Shown: positions 31,755 to 41,600 of the stretch, piece after piece
Layout: every line of letters starts with the position of its first letter
Numbering within the stretch: position 1 is the stretch's first letter
Origin: UBA940 sp045613745
GTDB lineage: Bacteria; Bacteroidota; Bacteroidia; Bacteroidales; Rikenellaceae
Direction: 5' to 3'
Length of the DNA: 48,680 nt
NCBI GenBank assembly: GCA_045613745.1
Contig: JAZLBP010000005.1
Span: forward strand, 1-48,680
Notes under the pieces: generated by a model
Databases searched by the model: none
Told to the model about the DNA's origin: nothing
What the model saw: only the letters and a program-made list of their open reading frames with translations
Made by a program: the position numbers and the translations under genes

Positions 31755-33512
31755 TTACTCTTCTTTGAGTTCCAGACGGATATTCAACTCCTCCAATTGG
31801 GCGGGGTCGAGGGTCGAGGGAGCCTCAATCATAGTGTCGCGTCCCGAGTTGTTTTTGGGGAATGCGATGTAGTCGCGAATCGACTCAACACCACCGAACA
31901 GCGAGCACATACGGTCGAAACCGAATGCCAGACCACCGTGAGGAGGCGCACCATACTTAAATGCATCCATCAGGAAGCCAAATTGCAGTTGTGCCTTCTC
32001 GGGAGTGAAGCCCAGGGTCTTGAACATTTGTTGTTGCAGTTTTGCGTCGTGGATACGAATCGAACCACCGCCGACCTCAACGCCGTTAACCACAAAGTCG
32101 TAGGCATTGGCGCGAATCTTTCCGGGGTCGGTTTCGAAGTATTGGATATCCTCGGGTTTGGGTGCGGTGAAGGGGTGGTGCATAGCGTAGAAACGCTCGG
32201 TCTCCTCGTCCCACTCAACAAGCGGGAAGTCCACAACCCACATAGGCGCAAACTTGGTGTTGTCGCGCAGACCCAGACGGCGACCCATCTCCAAACGCAA
32301 CTCACACAGGATGGTTTGGCTCTTGCGTTTCTTGCCGCATACAACCAGCAGCAGGTCGCCGGGTTGTGCCTCGCAACGCTCTGCCCACGCTTTCAGGTCG
32401 TCGGCCGAGTAGAATTTGTCAACGCTTGATTTGATGCTACCATCAGCCTCAACCTTAACCCATACCAAGCCTTTGGCACCGATTTGGGGACGTTTAACCC
32501 ACTCGGTCAGTTCGTCGATTTGTTTGCGCGAGTAGCCAGCGCAGCCGGTAGCGGCGATTGCACCAACATACTCCGAGTCATCGAACACGCCGAAACCACG
32601 GTCGCGAGTAAGTTCGGTAATCTCGTGAATCTCCATTCCGAAACGCATATCGGGTTTATCCGAACCGAAGCGGTCCATAGCTTCGGCCCAAGGCATACGC
32701 AGGAAGGGCTCGTTGAAGTCGATGTCCAAAACGGTCTTGAACATATATTTTGCCAAACGCTCGAATACGTCGATTACGTCGTCTTGCTCCACAAACGACA
32801 TCTCGCAGTCGATTTGGGTAAACTCGGGTTGACGGTCGGCACGCAAGTCCTCATCGCGGAAACAACGCACGATTTGGAAATACTTGTCGTAACCAGCCAC
32901 CATCAACAGCTGTTTGAAGGTTTGAGGGCTTTGGGGCAGTGCATAGAACTGGCCGGGGTTCATACGGCTGGGCACAACAAAGTCGCGTGCGCCCTCAGGT
33001 GTCGAACTGATAAGGTAAGGAGTCTCAATTTCGAGAAAACCCTCCTTGTCAAGGAATTGACGTACCGATTGAGCCATACGGTGACGCAGAATCATCGCGT
33101 TTTTCAGAGGACCACGACGCAGGTCGAGGTAGCGATATTTCATACGCAGGTCGTCGCCGCCGTCCGAGTTGTCCTCGATGGTGAAGGGTGGAGTATCGGC
33201 AGCATTGAGTATGTTCAAACCACTGACAGCGATTTCGATTTCGCCTGTGGGGATTTTTGCGTTCTTTGCCGAGCGCTCAATAACTTTACCTGTGGCTTGA
33301 ATCACATATTCGCGACCCAACTCACCTGCAATTTGTTTGGTTTGCTCCGACGAGTTCTCGTCCACCACAAGTTGAGTGATGCCGTAGCGGTCGCGGATGT
33401 CGATGAAGGTCATCGCGCCCAGATTACGGACTTTTTGCACCCAGCCGGCGAGTGTTACCTCGCAGCCGAGATTGGAGAGTCGCAACTCTCCGCAGTTGTG
33501 CGTTCTGTACAT
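31755..33512 (-). CDS. aspS: Aspartyl-tRNA synthetase
   Basis: AspS is the class II synthetase for tRNA-Asp. The 585-residue protein has the N-terminal OB anticodon-binding domain (CEVTLAGWVQKVRNLGAMTFIDIRD), the catalytic core with FLEIETPYLISSTPEGARDF, motif 2 FQIVRCFRDEDLRADRQPEF, a GAD insertion domain, and motif 3 GLAFGFDRMCSLFGG. The frame stays open for another 195 codons upstream through the tadA gene, which is rejected because MYRTHNCGELR is the family N terminus. It diverges from tadA. Confidence 0.97.
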   Translation of the reverse strand: MYRTHNCGELRLSNLGCEVTLAGWVQKVRNLGAMTFIDIRDRYGITQLVVDENSSEQTKQIAGELGREYVIQATGKVIERSAKNAKIPTGEIEIAVSGLNILNAADTPPFTIEDNSDGGDDLRMKYRYLDLRRGPLKNAMILRHRMAQSVRQFLDKEGFLEIETPYLISSTPEGARDFVVPSRMNPGQFYALPQSPQTFKQLLMVAGYDKYFQIVRCFRDEDLRADRQPEFTQIDCEMSFVEQDDVIDVFERLAKYMFKTVLDIDFNEPFLRMPWAEAMDRFGSDKPDMRFGMEIHEITELTRDRGFGVFDDSEYVGAIAATGCAGYSRKQIDELTEWVKRPQIGAKGLVWVKVEADGSIKSSVDKFYSADDLKAWAERCEAQPGDLLLVVCGKKRKSQTILCELRLEMGRRLGLRDNTKFAPMWVVDFPLVEWDEETERFYAMHHPFTAPKPEDIQYFETDPGKIRANAYDFVVNGVEVGGGSIRIHDAKLQQQMFKTLGFTPEKAQLQFGFLMDAFKYGAPPHGGLAFGFDRMCSLFGGVESIRDYIAFPKNNSGRDTMIEAPSTLDPAQLEELNIRLELKEE

Positions 33513-33538
33513 ATTTCTTGTTTTAGAATTTATTTCAT

Positions 33539-33560
33539 TACTTTTGCAGATACAAAAGTA
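33539..33560. promoter_or_regulatory. Palindromic divergent promoter of tadA and aspS
   Basis: TACTTTTG at 33539-33546 on the plus strand is a -7 box for tadA. The perfectly symmetrical CAAAAGTA at 33553-33560 is a minus-strand TACTTTTG -7 box for aspS. They are separated by 6 nt and face each other, so each expected start lies in the other box. The 8-bp arms are perfectly palindromic, so the site might instead, or also, be a regulator's operator. Confidence 0.65.
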
Positions 33561-33569
33561 CAAATTATT

Positions 33570-34019
33570 ATGGAAAGAATAGACCGCAAAGACGATTTTT
33601 TTATGCGTATGGCAATAAACGAGGCGTCTGCTGCGTTGAAAAAAGGAGAAGTACCCATTGGAGCGGTGGTTGTTTGTGGTGACCGAGTGGTTGGTCGCGG
33701 CCACAACCTGACCGAATCTCTGGGTGACGCAACGGCCCACGCCGAGATGCAGGCCATCACTGCTGCTGCCTCTTCGCTTGGTGGCAAGTACCTTGATAAG
33801 TGTACGCTGTATGTGACCGTCGAGCCCTGCGTTATGTGTGCGGGAGCCTGCTATTGGAGCCAACTTGGCGAGGTCGTGTGGGGCGCCGATGACCCCAAAC
33901 GCGGATTCTCGACCGTAGGCGGACGCATCCTCCATCCCAAAACAAAGGCCCGTGGAGGCGTTTTGGCCGAGGAATGTGGTGCTATTGTGAGCCGATTTTT
34001 TGAAAAGTTGCGCCAATAG
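33570..34019 (+). CDS. tadA: tRNA-specific adenosine deaminase
   Basis: The 149-residue zinc deaminase carries TAHAEMQAI (zinc-ligand His and proton-shuttle Glu) and EPCVMCAGAC (PCxxC zinc cysteines). The segment VPIGAVVVCGD at the N terminus and LHPKTKARGGVLAEEC near the C terminus are TadA-like. It converts A34 to inosine in tRNA-Arg. A guanine deaminase assignment cannot be fully excluded. The frame is open far upstream, but it runs antisense through aspS and has no deaminase similarity; ATG 33570, 17 nt after the predicted start, is chosen. Confidence 0.9.
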   Translation: MERIDRKDDFFMRMAINEASAALKKGEVPIGAVVVCGDRVVGRGHNLTESLGDATAHAEMQAITAAASSLGGKYLDKCTLYVTVEPCVMCAGACYWSQLGEVVWGADDPKRGFSTVGGRILHPKTKARGGVLAEECGAIVSRFFEKLRQ

Positions 34020-34042
34020 TTGGCAATGTGAAAGAAAAACCC

Positions 34043-34050
34043 TACTTTTG
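34043..34050 (+). promoter_or_regulatory. Promoter -7 box of the secreted TPR gene
   Basis: TACTTTTG, 34 nt before the ATG at 34084. Confidence 0.6.
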
Positions 34051-34083
34051 TCGGTTGGAAAATAACTATTAATTAAGAATAAG

Positions 34084-35058
34084 ATGAACAAAATCAAACT
34101 CTTTGCAACCCTTGCTGTTGCACTGTTCGCTTCGGCGACTCTCTCGGCTCAAGATGTAGCTTCGGTTACCGCCAAGTACAACGAAGCCGTTCAAAAAGTT
34201 CAAGCAAAAGACTACAACGCTGCTATTACCATCCTCGACGAGACCATCAATATGGGTCTTGACACCGAGGGCGCAGAGGAGACTGTTGATTTGGCACAAA
34301 AACTTCTGCCCGCTTGCTACTTCCAAAGCGGTCTGGCATTGGTTAAAGGTGGCAAACTTGACGAGTCGTTGGAGCGTTTTAACAAAGCAGCTCAAACTGG
34401 CGAGCTCTATGGCGACACCAAAAATATGCGTAACGCAAACACTATGATTGCTCGCGTGTACACTATGAAGGGTGCTGACGCTTTCAATAACAAAGACTAT
34501 GCTACTGCAGCTTCGATTTTCGCTAACGGTTATGCCGCTAACCCCAACGACACCAAGCTGGCTCTGAACCTTGCAATGAGCTACTGCGAGATGGGCGACC
34601 TGACCAAAGGTGGCGAGGTTTACAAACAAATCATGGCTCTGACCCACAGCAAATACGACGCTGACAAAGCAAAAGCAAAAGAGAGTTTCACCAACTACCT
34701 GTTGATCGCTGCTTCGAACAACGCTGCTGAGTCGAAATTCGACGAGGCTCTGGTTTACACTGGCGAGATTATTGCTATGGATTCGTTGAGCGCAGTTGCT
34801 AACAAACTGATGGTTCAACTCTACAACTCGAAACAAGACTATGCAAAAGTAGGTGAGCTTGGTGGCGTAGCTGCTGCTCTGCAAGCAACTCCCGAGGAGC
34901 AAAGCGACCTCTACTATATGCAAGGTGCCGCTCTTAGCAACACCGACAAACTGACCGAGGCTATCGAGGCTTACAAGAAAGTTACCGCTGGTAACAACGT
35001 AGCAAACGCTGCTGAGCAAATCAAAGCTCTCCAAGCAGTTATCGCTTCGAAGAAATAA
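34084..35058 (+). CDS. Secreted TPR-repeat protein
   Basis: The 324-residue protein has a Sec signal peptide (MNKIKLFATLAVALFASATLSAQ) and then helical tetratricopeptide-type repeats. Examples are NEAVQKVQAKDYNAAITILD, LVKGGKLDESLERFNKAAQ, NKDYATAASIFANGYAANP and LAMSYCEMGDLTKGGEVYKQ. It is probably periplasmic or associated with the outer membrane and works as a scaffold; the partner is unknown. Codon choice is that of a well-expressed gene (cgt, ggt, aac). Monocistronic, with a strong terminator. Confidence 0.85.
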   Translation: MNKIKLFATLAVALFASATLSAQDVASVTAKYNEAVQKVQAKDYNAAITILDETINMGLDTEGAEETVDLAQKLLPACYFQSGLALVKGGKLDESLERFNKAAQTGELYGDTKNMRNANTMIARVYTMKGADAFNNKDYATAASIFANGYAANPNDTKLALNLAMSYCEMGDLTKGGEVYKQIMALTHSKYDADKAKAKESFTNYLLIAASNNAAESKFDEALVYTGEIIAMDSLSAVANKLMVQLYNSKQDYAKVGELGGVAAALQATPEEQSDLYYMQGAALSNTDKLTEAIEAYKKVTAGNNVANAAEQIKALQAVIASKK

Positions 35059-35127
35059 GCTGACGCCAAAGCGTCCATGATTCTCCCGCCGCCAACTCGC
35101 GGCCACGAGAACACAAAAAGCTAAACC

Positions 35128-35170
35128 AAAACCACCTTCCTGCTCATCGAGCAGGAAGGTGGTTTTTTTA
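35128..35170 (+). terminator. Terminator of the TPR gene
   Basis: The arms 35128-35145 and 35149-35166 pair perfectly over 18 bp, with a 3-nt loop (ATC) followed by a T run of about 7. The stretch 35171-35226 after it shows nothing. Confidence 0.95.
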
Positions 35171-35223
35171 TTCTTTGTTAGCTAGCCTCTGTTGCTGTGT
35201 GATGTTCCGCCCTTGCACACATA

Positions 35224-35302
<79 letters not shown>

Positions 35303-35357
35303 CTACCTCTTCTACCTCGGGTTGGATGGGGGAGAGTGTCGTTGTTTGCGGTTGTAC

Positions 35358-35394
35358 AAAAAAAAGAGATGCTGCCCACGGGGGACAGCATCTC
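35358..35394 (-). terminator. Terminator of pckA
   Basis: GAGATGCTG (35366-35374) pairs with CAGCATCTC (35386-35394), with further inner C-G pairs. On the minus strand an eight-T run follows (the A run at 35358-35365). Confidence 0.85.
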
Positions 35395-35429
35395 GGTTGT
35401 TATGTAAATGCGGCACAGACCGCAGTTTA

Positions 35430-37034
35430 CTACAATTGGGGACCAGCAGCAACAAGGCTCTTACCCTCCTCGTTTCCGGTGAACTTAGCGAAGTTCTTAA
35501 CGAAACGACCAGCGAGGTCTTGTGCTTTGGTGTTCCAATCCTCAGCGTTAGCGTAAGTGTCGCGGGGATCCAGGATAGCGGGATCTACGCCGGGCAGCGA
35601 GGTGGGAACTGTGAAGTCGAAGATAGGAATTTGTTTGGTATCTGCGTTGTCGATGCTACCGTCGAGGATAGCGTCGATGATACCACGAGTATCTTTAATC
35701 GAGATACGTTTGCCAGTACCGTTCCAACCAGTGTTAACCAGGTAAGCGGTAGCGCCACTTTGTTGCATACGTTTTACCAGCTCCTCGCCGTATTTGGTGG
35801 GGTGCAACGACAAGAACGCTGCGCCGAAGCAAGCCGAGAAGGTAGGAGTAGGCTCGGTGATACCACGTTCAGTACCTGCCAATTTAGCGGTGAAGCCCGA
35901 CAGGAAGTAGTATTTGGTTTGCTCGGGAGTCAGAATCGAAACGGGAGGCAGTACACCGAATGCGTCTGCGCTCAGGAAGATAACTTTCTTAGCAGCGGGA
36001 GCTTTCGATACACCTTTCACGATGTTGTCGATGTGGTAGATGGGGTACGAAACCCGAGTGTTCTCGGTAACCGATTTGTCAGCGAAATCGATTTTGCCAC
36101 CTTTACCAACGGTAACGTTCTCCAACAGAGCGTTGCGGCGGATAGCGTTCCAGATATCGGGCTCGTTCTCTTTGCTCAGGTTGATAACTTTTGCATAGCA
36201 ACCACCCTCGAAGTTGAATACGCCGTCGTCGTCCCAGCCGTGCTCGTCGTCACCGATAAGTTGACGTTTGGGGTCGGTCGAAAGGGTAGTTTTACCAGTA
36301 CCCGACAGACCGAAGAAGATAGCGGTCTCACCTTTCTCGTTGGTGTTAGCCGAGCAGTGCATCGAAGCGATACCTTTCAGAGGCAACAGGTAGTTCATGT
36401 ACGAGAACATACCTTTTTTCATCTCACCACCATACCAGGTGTTGATGATAACTTGCATTTTCTCGGTAAGGTTGAATACAACAGCGGTCTCCGAGTTCAG
36501 GCCGAGTTTTTTGTAGTTTTTAACTTTAGCTTTCGAAGCGTTCAGAACTACGAAATCAGGCTCACCGTAGGTCTCCAACTCAGCATCGGTAGGACGGATG
36601 AACATGTTTTTAACGAAGTGAGCTTGCCAAGCAACCTCCATAATGAAACGGATTTTGAGGCGGCTGTTCTCGTTAGCACCGCAGAAAGTGTCAACAACAT
36701 AAAGTTTTTTGCCCGACAACTCCTCGGTAGCGATTTTTTTCAGCTCTTTCCAAGCAGCTTTGGTAACGGGTTTGTTGTCGTTTTTGTACTCGTCGCTGGT
36801 CCACCAGATGGTGTCTTTGGTGGTCTCGTCCTTAACGAAGAATTTGTCTTTGGGCGAACGGCCAGTGTAAACGCCGGTCATTACGTTAACGGCATCCATC
36901 TCGGTAAGAGTACCTTTCTCAAAACCGCGCAGACCTTTTGCAGTCTCCTCGCGGTACAACTCATCGTACGAGGGGTTGTAGATTACCTCTTTCACGCCGG
37001 TGATACCGTACTGTCTCAGATTAATTTTAGCCAT
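35430..37034 (-). CDS. pckA: Phosphoenolpyruvate carboxykinase (ATP)
   Basis: PckA converts oxaloacetate and ATP to phosphoenolpyruvate and CO2; in anaerobic Bacteroidales it often runs in the CO2-fixing direction. The 534-residue protein has the oxaloacetate-binding VYTGRSPKDKF, the P-loop FGLSGTGKTTLS (Lys248 in GTGKTT), the metal-binding HGWDDDGVFNFEGGCYAK, and the RISIKDTR arginine segment near the C terminus. Complete. It has a roughly 100-nt structured leader, its own promoter and terminator, and codon choice typical of a highly expressed gene. Confidence 0.97.
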   Translation of the reverse strand: MAKINLRQYGITGVKEVIYNPSYDELYREETAKGLRGFEKGTLTEMDAVNVMTGVYTGRSPKDKFFVKDETTKDTIWWTSDEYKNDNKPVTKAAWKELKKIATEELSGKKLYVVDTFCGANENSRLKIRFIMEVAWQAHFVKNMFIRPTDAELETYGEPDFVVLNASKAKVKNYKKLGLNSETAVVFNLTEKMQVIINTWYGGEMKKGMFSYMNYLLPLKGIASMHCSANTNEKGETAIFFGLSGTGKTTLSTDPKRQLIGDDEHGWDDDGVFNFEGGCYAKVINLSKENEPDIWNAIRRNALLENVTVGKGGKIDFADKSVTENTRVSYPIYHIDNIVKGVSKAPAAKKVIFLSADAFGVLPPVSILTPEQTKYYFLSGFTAKLAGTERGITEPTPTFSACFGAAFLSLHPTKYGEELVKRMQQSGATAYLVNTGWNGTGKRISIKDTRGIIDAILDGSIDNADTKQIPIFDFTVPTSLPGVDPAILDPRDTYANAEDWNTKAQDLAGRFVKNFAKFTGNEEGKSLVAAGPQL

Positions 37035-37087
37035 AATTTTAAATAATGTATTTAAAAGTTAAACATCTCTCGTTGTTTGCTTCTTTG

Positions 37088-37131
37088 GGGTAGGGTGTCG
37101 AGTGGTTTCGGATTACTCTACACAATTACCC
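37088..37131 (-). ncRNA. Structured leader of the pckA mRNA
   Basis: On the minus strand three nested stems can be drawn: GGGTA/TACCC, then GTGT/ACAC, then GAGT/ACTC around an 11-nt loop, with a 3x2 and a 1x1 internal loop. The outer stem begins only about 7 nt after the predicted transcription start (about 37138). The leader is about 104 nt long, much longer than others in this window. It could be a regulatory RNA element or an mRNA stabiliser. No known riboswitch motif was recognised. Confidence 0.45.
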
Positions 37132-37144
37132 ATTTTATCGGATG

Positions 37145-37152
37145 CAAATATA
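37145..37152 (-). promoter_or_regulatory. pckA promoter -7 box
   Basis: TATATTTG on the minus strand, 111 nt before the pckA ATG. Confidence 0.6.
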
Positions 37153-37277
37153 TAAAACATTTTTTATATTGTTAGCAGATTAACACAATTATTTTTACTT
37201 TTTTCTGACTTTATTGCAGAAAAAACTCCGAGTGCAGATTTTTGCTACAAAAATTTGGAATTTCAAAGCAAATGTTA

Positions 37278-37285
37278 TACCTTTG
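37278..37285 (+). promoter_or_regulatory. hemW promoter -7 box
   Basis: TACCTTTG, 36 nt before the ATG at 37321. The 37153-37277 stretch between this and the pckA promoter is A/T-rich and shows no other feature. Confidence 0.6.
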
Positions 37286-37320
37286 AAAAATACTAACCGA
37301 ACGTACAACCCAAACTTTTG

Positions 37321-38442
37321 ATGCCAGGCATCTATATACATATACCTTTTTGTAAAACTATATGTGGGTACTGCGACTTTTTTCGCAGTGCAAATCTCAC
37401 GCATCGCGGCCGTTATATGGAGGCTTTGCATCGTGAGTTGGATGCTACACGCGACTACTTGCCCGAACGCACAATCCGAACTATCTATTTTGGTGGCGGC
37501 ACGCCGAGTACCATCGAGCCTGCCGAATTCTCTTCGCTGATTGAGCATATCGGACAATTATATAATATATGTGAGGTGGAGGAGGTAACTCTCGAAGCCA
37601 ACCCCGACGACTTGACGGACGACTATCTGGCGCAGCTTGCAGATTCGCCTGTCAATCGCTTGAGTCTTGGTTTGCAATCGCTTCACGACGACGAGTTGGA
37701 GTTTATGAATCGCCGCCACACTGCCGCGCAAGCTGAAAATGCGGTGCGTGCCGCGCAGAAGATGGGCTTTGATAATATTTCGATAGACCTGATTTATGGA
37801 CTTCCGAACTCCTCGACCGAGAGGTGGCGTCAGACGCTGCAACGTGCTGTGGCACTGAATGTTCAGCACATTTCAGCCTATCACCTCGAAATTGAGCCGC
37901 GCACACGCTTCGGTATGCTGCGCGACAAAGGGTTGCTCTCTCCTGTGAGTGAGGAGGTTAGCTACGAGCAGTTTGACCTTTTGCGTGACACGCTTGCTCA
38001 AAGTGGATTTGAGCACTACGAGATTTCGAATTTTGCGTTGCCCGGCCGACGTTCGCGCCATAATAGCTCCTATTGGAATGACACTCCCTACTTGGGACTT
38101 GGTGCGGGGGCACACTCGTTCGACGGCCGCTCGCGCCGCTGGGGAGTCGATAATTTGAGTGGGTATATTGCTCACAGCGACTCGCCCGAAATCTACACCG
38201 TGGAACAACTCTCTGACGACGAACGGTATAACGAATATGTTATGACCCGTTTGCGAACTTGTGAGGGAGTCGATTCCGCAGAGCTGCAACAGAAGTTTGG
38301 GGCACACAAATTGCACTTTTTCGAGCAACGTTGCCACCCGCTTTTGGAGCAAAAAAGGCTCGAAAACGTCGCAGGACGCATATCAATCACCGCAAATAAC
38401 CTTCTGATTTCAGATTCAATCATTTGTGAGTTGTTTGCCTGA
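37321..38442 (+). CDS. hemW: Radical SAM heme chaperone HemW
   Basis: The 373-residue radical SAM protein begins MPGIYIHIPFCKTICGYCDF, with the 4Fe-4S cluster ligands Cys11, Cys15 and Cys18 (CxxxCxxC) and no fourth cysteine directly after, the HemW rather than HemN arrangement. It continues with YFGGGTPSTIEP (the glycine-rich SAM motif) and IDLIYGLPNSS. HemW delivers heme to membrane proteins; HemN is the coproporphyrinogen oxidase. A TTG codon directly before the ATG is ignored. Length is normal for HemW. Confidence 0.9.
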   Translation: MPGIYIHIPFCKTICGYCDFFRSANLTHRGRYMEALHRELDATRDYLPERTIRTIYFGGGTPSTIEPAEFSSLIEHIGQLYNICEVEEVTLEANPDDLTDDYLAQLADSPVNRLSLGLQSLHDDELEFMNRRHTAAQAENAVRAAQKMGFDNISIDLIYGLPNSSTERWRQTLQRAVALNVQHISAYHLEIEPRTRFGMLRDKGLLSPVSEEVSYEQFDLLRDTLAQSGFEHYEISNFALPGRRSRHNSSYWNDTPYLGLGAGAHSFDGRSRRWGVDNLSGYIAHSDSPEIYTVEQLSDDERYNEYVMTRLRTCEGVDSAELQQKFGAHKLHFFEQRCHPLLEQKRLENVAGRISITANNLLISDSIICELFA

Positions 38443-38510
38443 CGACTTTTGGGACAAAAAAATTAACGAAAATAATTATTAAAAAATTTTATAAATCAAT
38501 AAAAGATAAT

Positions 38511-38518
38511 TATCTTTG
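38511..38518 (+). promoter_or_regulatory. Promoter -7 box of the glycogen cluster
   Basis: TATCTTTG, 93 nt before the ATG at 38611. The leader of about 86 nt contains a 7-bp hairpin, CTGTTTT/AAAACAG (38537-38553), with a GCC/GGC extension around a bulge. The region 38443-38510 is A/T-rich and otherwise blank. Confidence 0.65.
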
Positions 38519-38610
38519 CAGCGAATTTTGCCTTGCCTGTTTTAATAAAACAGCGGCAGACATCATTCTAACAGTGATTTTTATCAAAAGACAAATAGTT
38601 TTAAGAGAAA

Positions 38611-41600
38611 ATGGAAAACAAAAAAATTCCTGCCGACTACCTATTTGAGGTCAGTTGGGAGGTGTGCAATAAAGTCGGCGGTATCCATACCGTAGTTGCG
38701 ACCAAAGCACAAACCGTACACAACCAGATGGGTGATAACTACATCCTCATCGGCCCAGACACCCAACGAGAAGGAACCAACCCCGAATTCAACGAAGATC
38801 CCGAGCTGCTCAAAAATTGGAAGCAGATTGTTTATAACGAGGGTATCCGAATCCGCGTAGGACGATGGAATATCAAAGGCAATCCCATTGCCATCCTCGT
38901 AGATTTCAGTTCGCTCTTCTCGCAAAAGGACAAAATCCTGCAATTTATGTGGGAGACCTATCGCGTAGACTCGATTAGTGGACAATGGGACTACATCGAG
39001 CCCGTACTCTTTGGTTACGCAGCCGGTAAAGTTATCGAGAGCTATATCGACAACTTCTGCACCATCACTGACAGCTGTGTTGCTCACTTCCACGAGTGGA
39101 TGACTTCGAGCGGTGGTCTGTACCTCCGCAAGTTTATGCCCTACGTTGCTACTGTGTTCACCACCCACGCAACCGTTATGGGTCGTTGCATCGCAGGTAA
39201 CGGTATGAGCCTTTACAGCGGTCTTGGTGTTCTCAACTCAGATGATTTGGCTCGCCGCTTCAATGTGGTCGCTAAACACTCGTTGGAGAAACTCGCTGCT
39301 ACCTACCACGACGCATTCCTGACCGTGAGTGACATCACCGCCAACGAGAGCAAATATCTGCTCGGCAAGGAGGTTGATGCTGTTACTCCCAATGGTTTCG
39401 AGAATGACTTTGTATGGCAAGGCAAAGAGTTCGACACCAAACGTGCTGAGGCTCGCAAAGCTATGATTGAGGTGGCTGAGGCTTGCTTGGGTCACAAATT
39501 CACCAAAGAGCCCTTCATTGTAGGTACCAGCGGTCGCTACGAGTTTAAGAACAAGGGTCTTGATGTGTTTGTTGATTCGCTCAAGAAACTCGCCGAGGAT
39601 CCCTCGCTCGATCGTGAGATTCTGGCTTACATCACTGTTCCCGCAGGTAACTTCGGTCCCCGCAAAGACCTGCAAGCTTACTTGGCAGACCCTGCAAACG
39701 TAATCGATGCCACCCAATTCAAATATTCGACCCACTACCTGGAGAATATCAACTGGGATCCCATCGCCAACCAAATGAACGGCAGCATCCTGATGCGCGA
39801 GGATTCGAAGGTTAAAGTTATCTTCGTTCCTTCGTACCTGCAAGGCGCTGACGGCATCTTCAACAAACACTACTACGAGTTGTTGGTTGGTATGGATGCA
39901 ACCGTGTTTGCTTCGTACTACGAGCCTTGGGGTTACACTCCCCTGGAGAGTATCGCATTCGGCGTACCCACCATCACCACCACTCTGGCTGGTTTCGGTG
40001 CTTGGGCCGAGGGCGAGAAAGATCACAAGGGTGTTGTTGTCGTAGAACGCGACGATAACAACGACGAGCAAGTGGTAGCCAACATCGCAAGCAATATTTT
40101 GAGCCTTGCACTTGCAAGCAACAAAGAAATGACCTCGATTCGCAAGGCTGCATCGAAACTTTCGGAGCAAGCTGCGTGGTCGAACTTTATCAATTACTAT
40201 ATCGACGGATACAAAATCGCAATGGATAACGCATCAGCACGCGCTACATACTCGTCGCTTGACGGTGGCGCACATACCGAGCAAATCAACTTTGTTCGCC
40301 AACAACTCTCGACTAACACTCCCAACTGGACTCGTATGATGGTGGAGAAAAACCTCCCCGAGCGTCTTCGTCCCCTGGAGCTGCTGTCGAAAAACCTCTG
40401 GTGGAGCTGGACTCTGAACGGCCACGAACTCTTCAAATGTATCGATCCCGATTTGTGGACTAAATGCTACCACAACCCCATCGAGTTCCTCGATCGTTTG
40501 AGTTACGACCGCCTCAAAGAGTTGGAGCAAGACCAAGAGTACCTGGCAAAGATGGACGCAGTTTGGAATGACTTCCAAGCTTATATGGCCGAGAAGAAAG
40601 ACGCCAAAGCCCCCAAAATCGCATACTTCAGCATGGAGTACGGTCTGCACTCGTCGCTGAAAATCTACTCGGGTGGTCTGGGTATCTTGGCTGGTGACTA
40701 CATCAAAGAGGCTAGTGACAAGAATGTTCAAATGGTTGCCGTAGGTCTGCTGTACCGCTACGGTTACTTCACTCAAAAACTCTCGAACTTCGGTGAGCAA
40801 GAGGCTACCTACGAGGCACAAAACTTCTTCAAACTTCCCATCTCGCCCGTTCGTAACGAGGACGGTTCGTGGGTAAGCATTCAAGTTGCAATGCCCGGCC
40901 GTATGGTTACCGCACGTCTGTGGAAATGCGAGGTAGGTCGCACCGACCTCTACCTGCTCGATACCGACCACGACCTCAACTCGCCCGAGGACCGTACTAT
41001 CACTCACCACTTGTATGGTGGCGACTGGGAGAACCGTCTGAAACAAGAGTTGTTGCTGGGTATCGGTGGTATCCGCGCTCTCCGTGCCGTGGGTATCAAA
41101 CAAGAGGTTTACCACTGCAACGAGGGTCACGCTGCCTTCATCGGCGTTGAGCGTATCCGCGAGTTGATCGCTACCAAACACTTGTCGTTCAGCGAGGCAT
41201 TGGAGGTTATCCGTTCGTCGTCGTTGTTCACTACCCACACTCCTGTTCCCGCAGGTCACGATGCATTCCCCGAGGGTATGATTCGTCAATATATGTCGCA
41301 CTTCCCCGATCGTCTGGGTATCACTTGGGAGCAATTCATCAACTTGGGTAAAACCAACCCCAACGATCCTAACGAGAAGTTCTCGATGAGTGTACTGGCT
41401 TGTAACCTGTCGCAAGAGGTTAACGGTGTGAGTTGGTTGCACGGCGAGGTGAGCAAACAACTGCTCGGCAATATGTGGCCCGGCTACTTTACCGATGAGT
41501 TGCACATTGGCTATGTAACCAATGGTGTTCACTTCCCCACTTGGACTGCTACCCGCCTCAAAAAGTTGTATATGAAATACTTCCCCGAGGGCTTCTGCGG

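Noticed and set aside
32484..33569. N-terminal extension of tadA by 362 codons
   Set aside because: It is antisense to aspS and precedes the tadA promoter.
33513..34097. N-terminal extension of aspS by 195 codons
   Set aside because: It would run antisense through tadA; the normal AspS N terminus begins at 33512, downstream of a -7 box.
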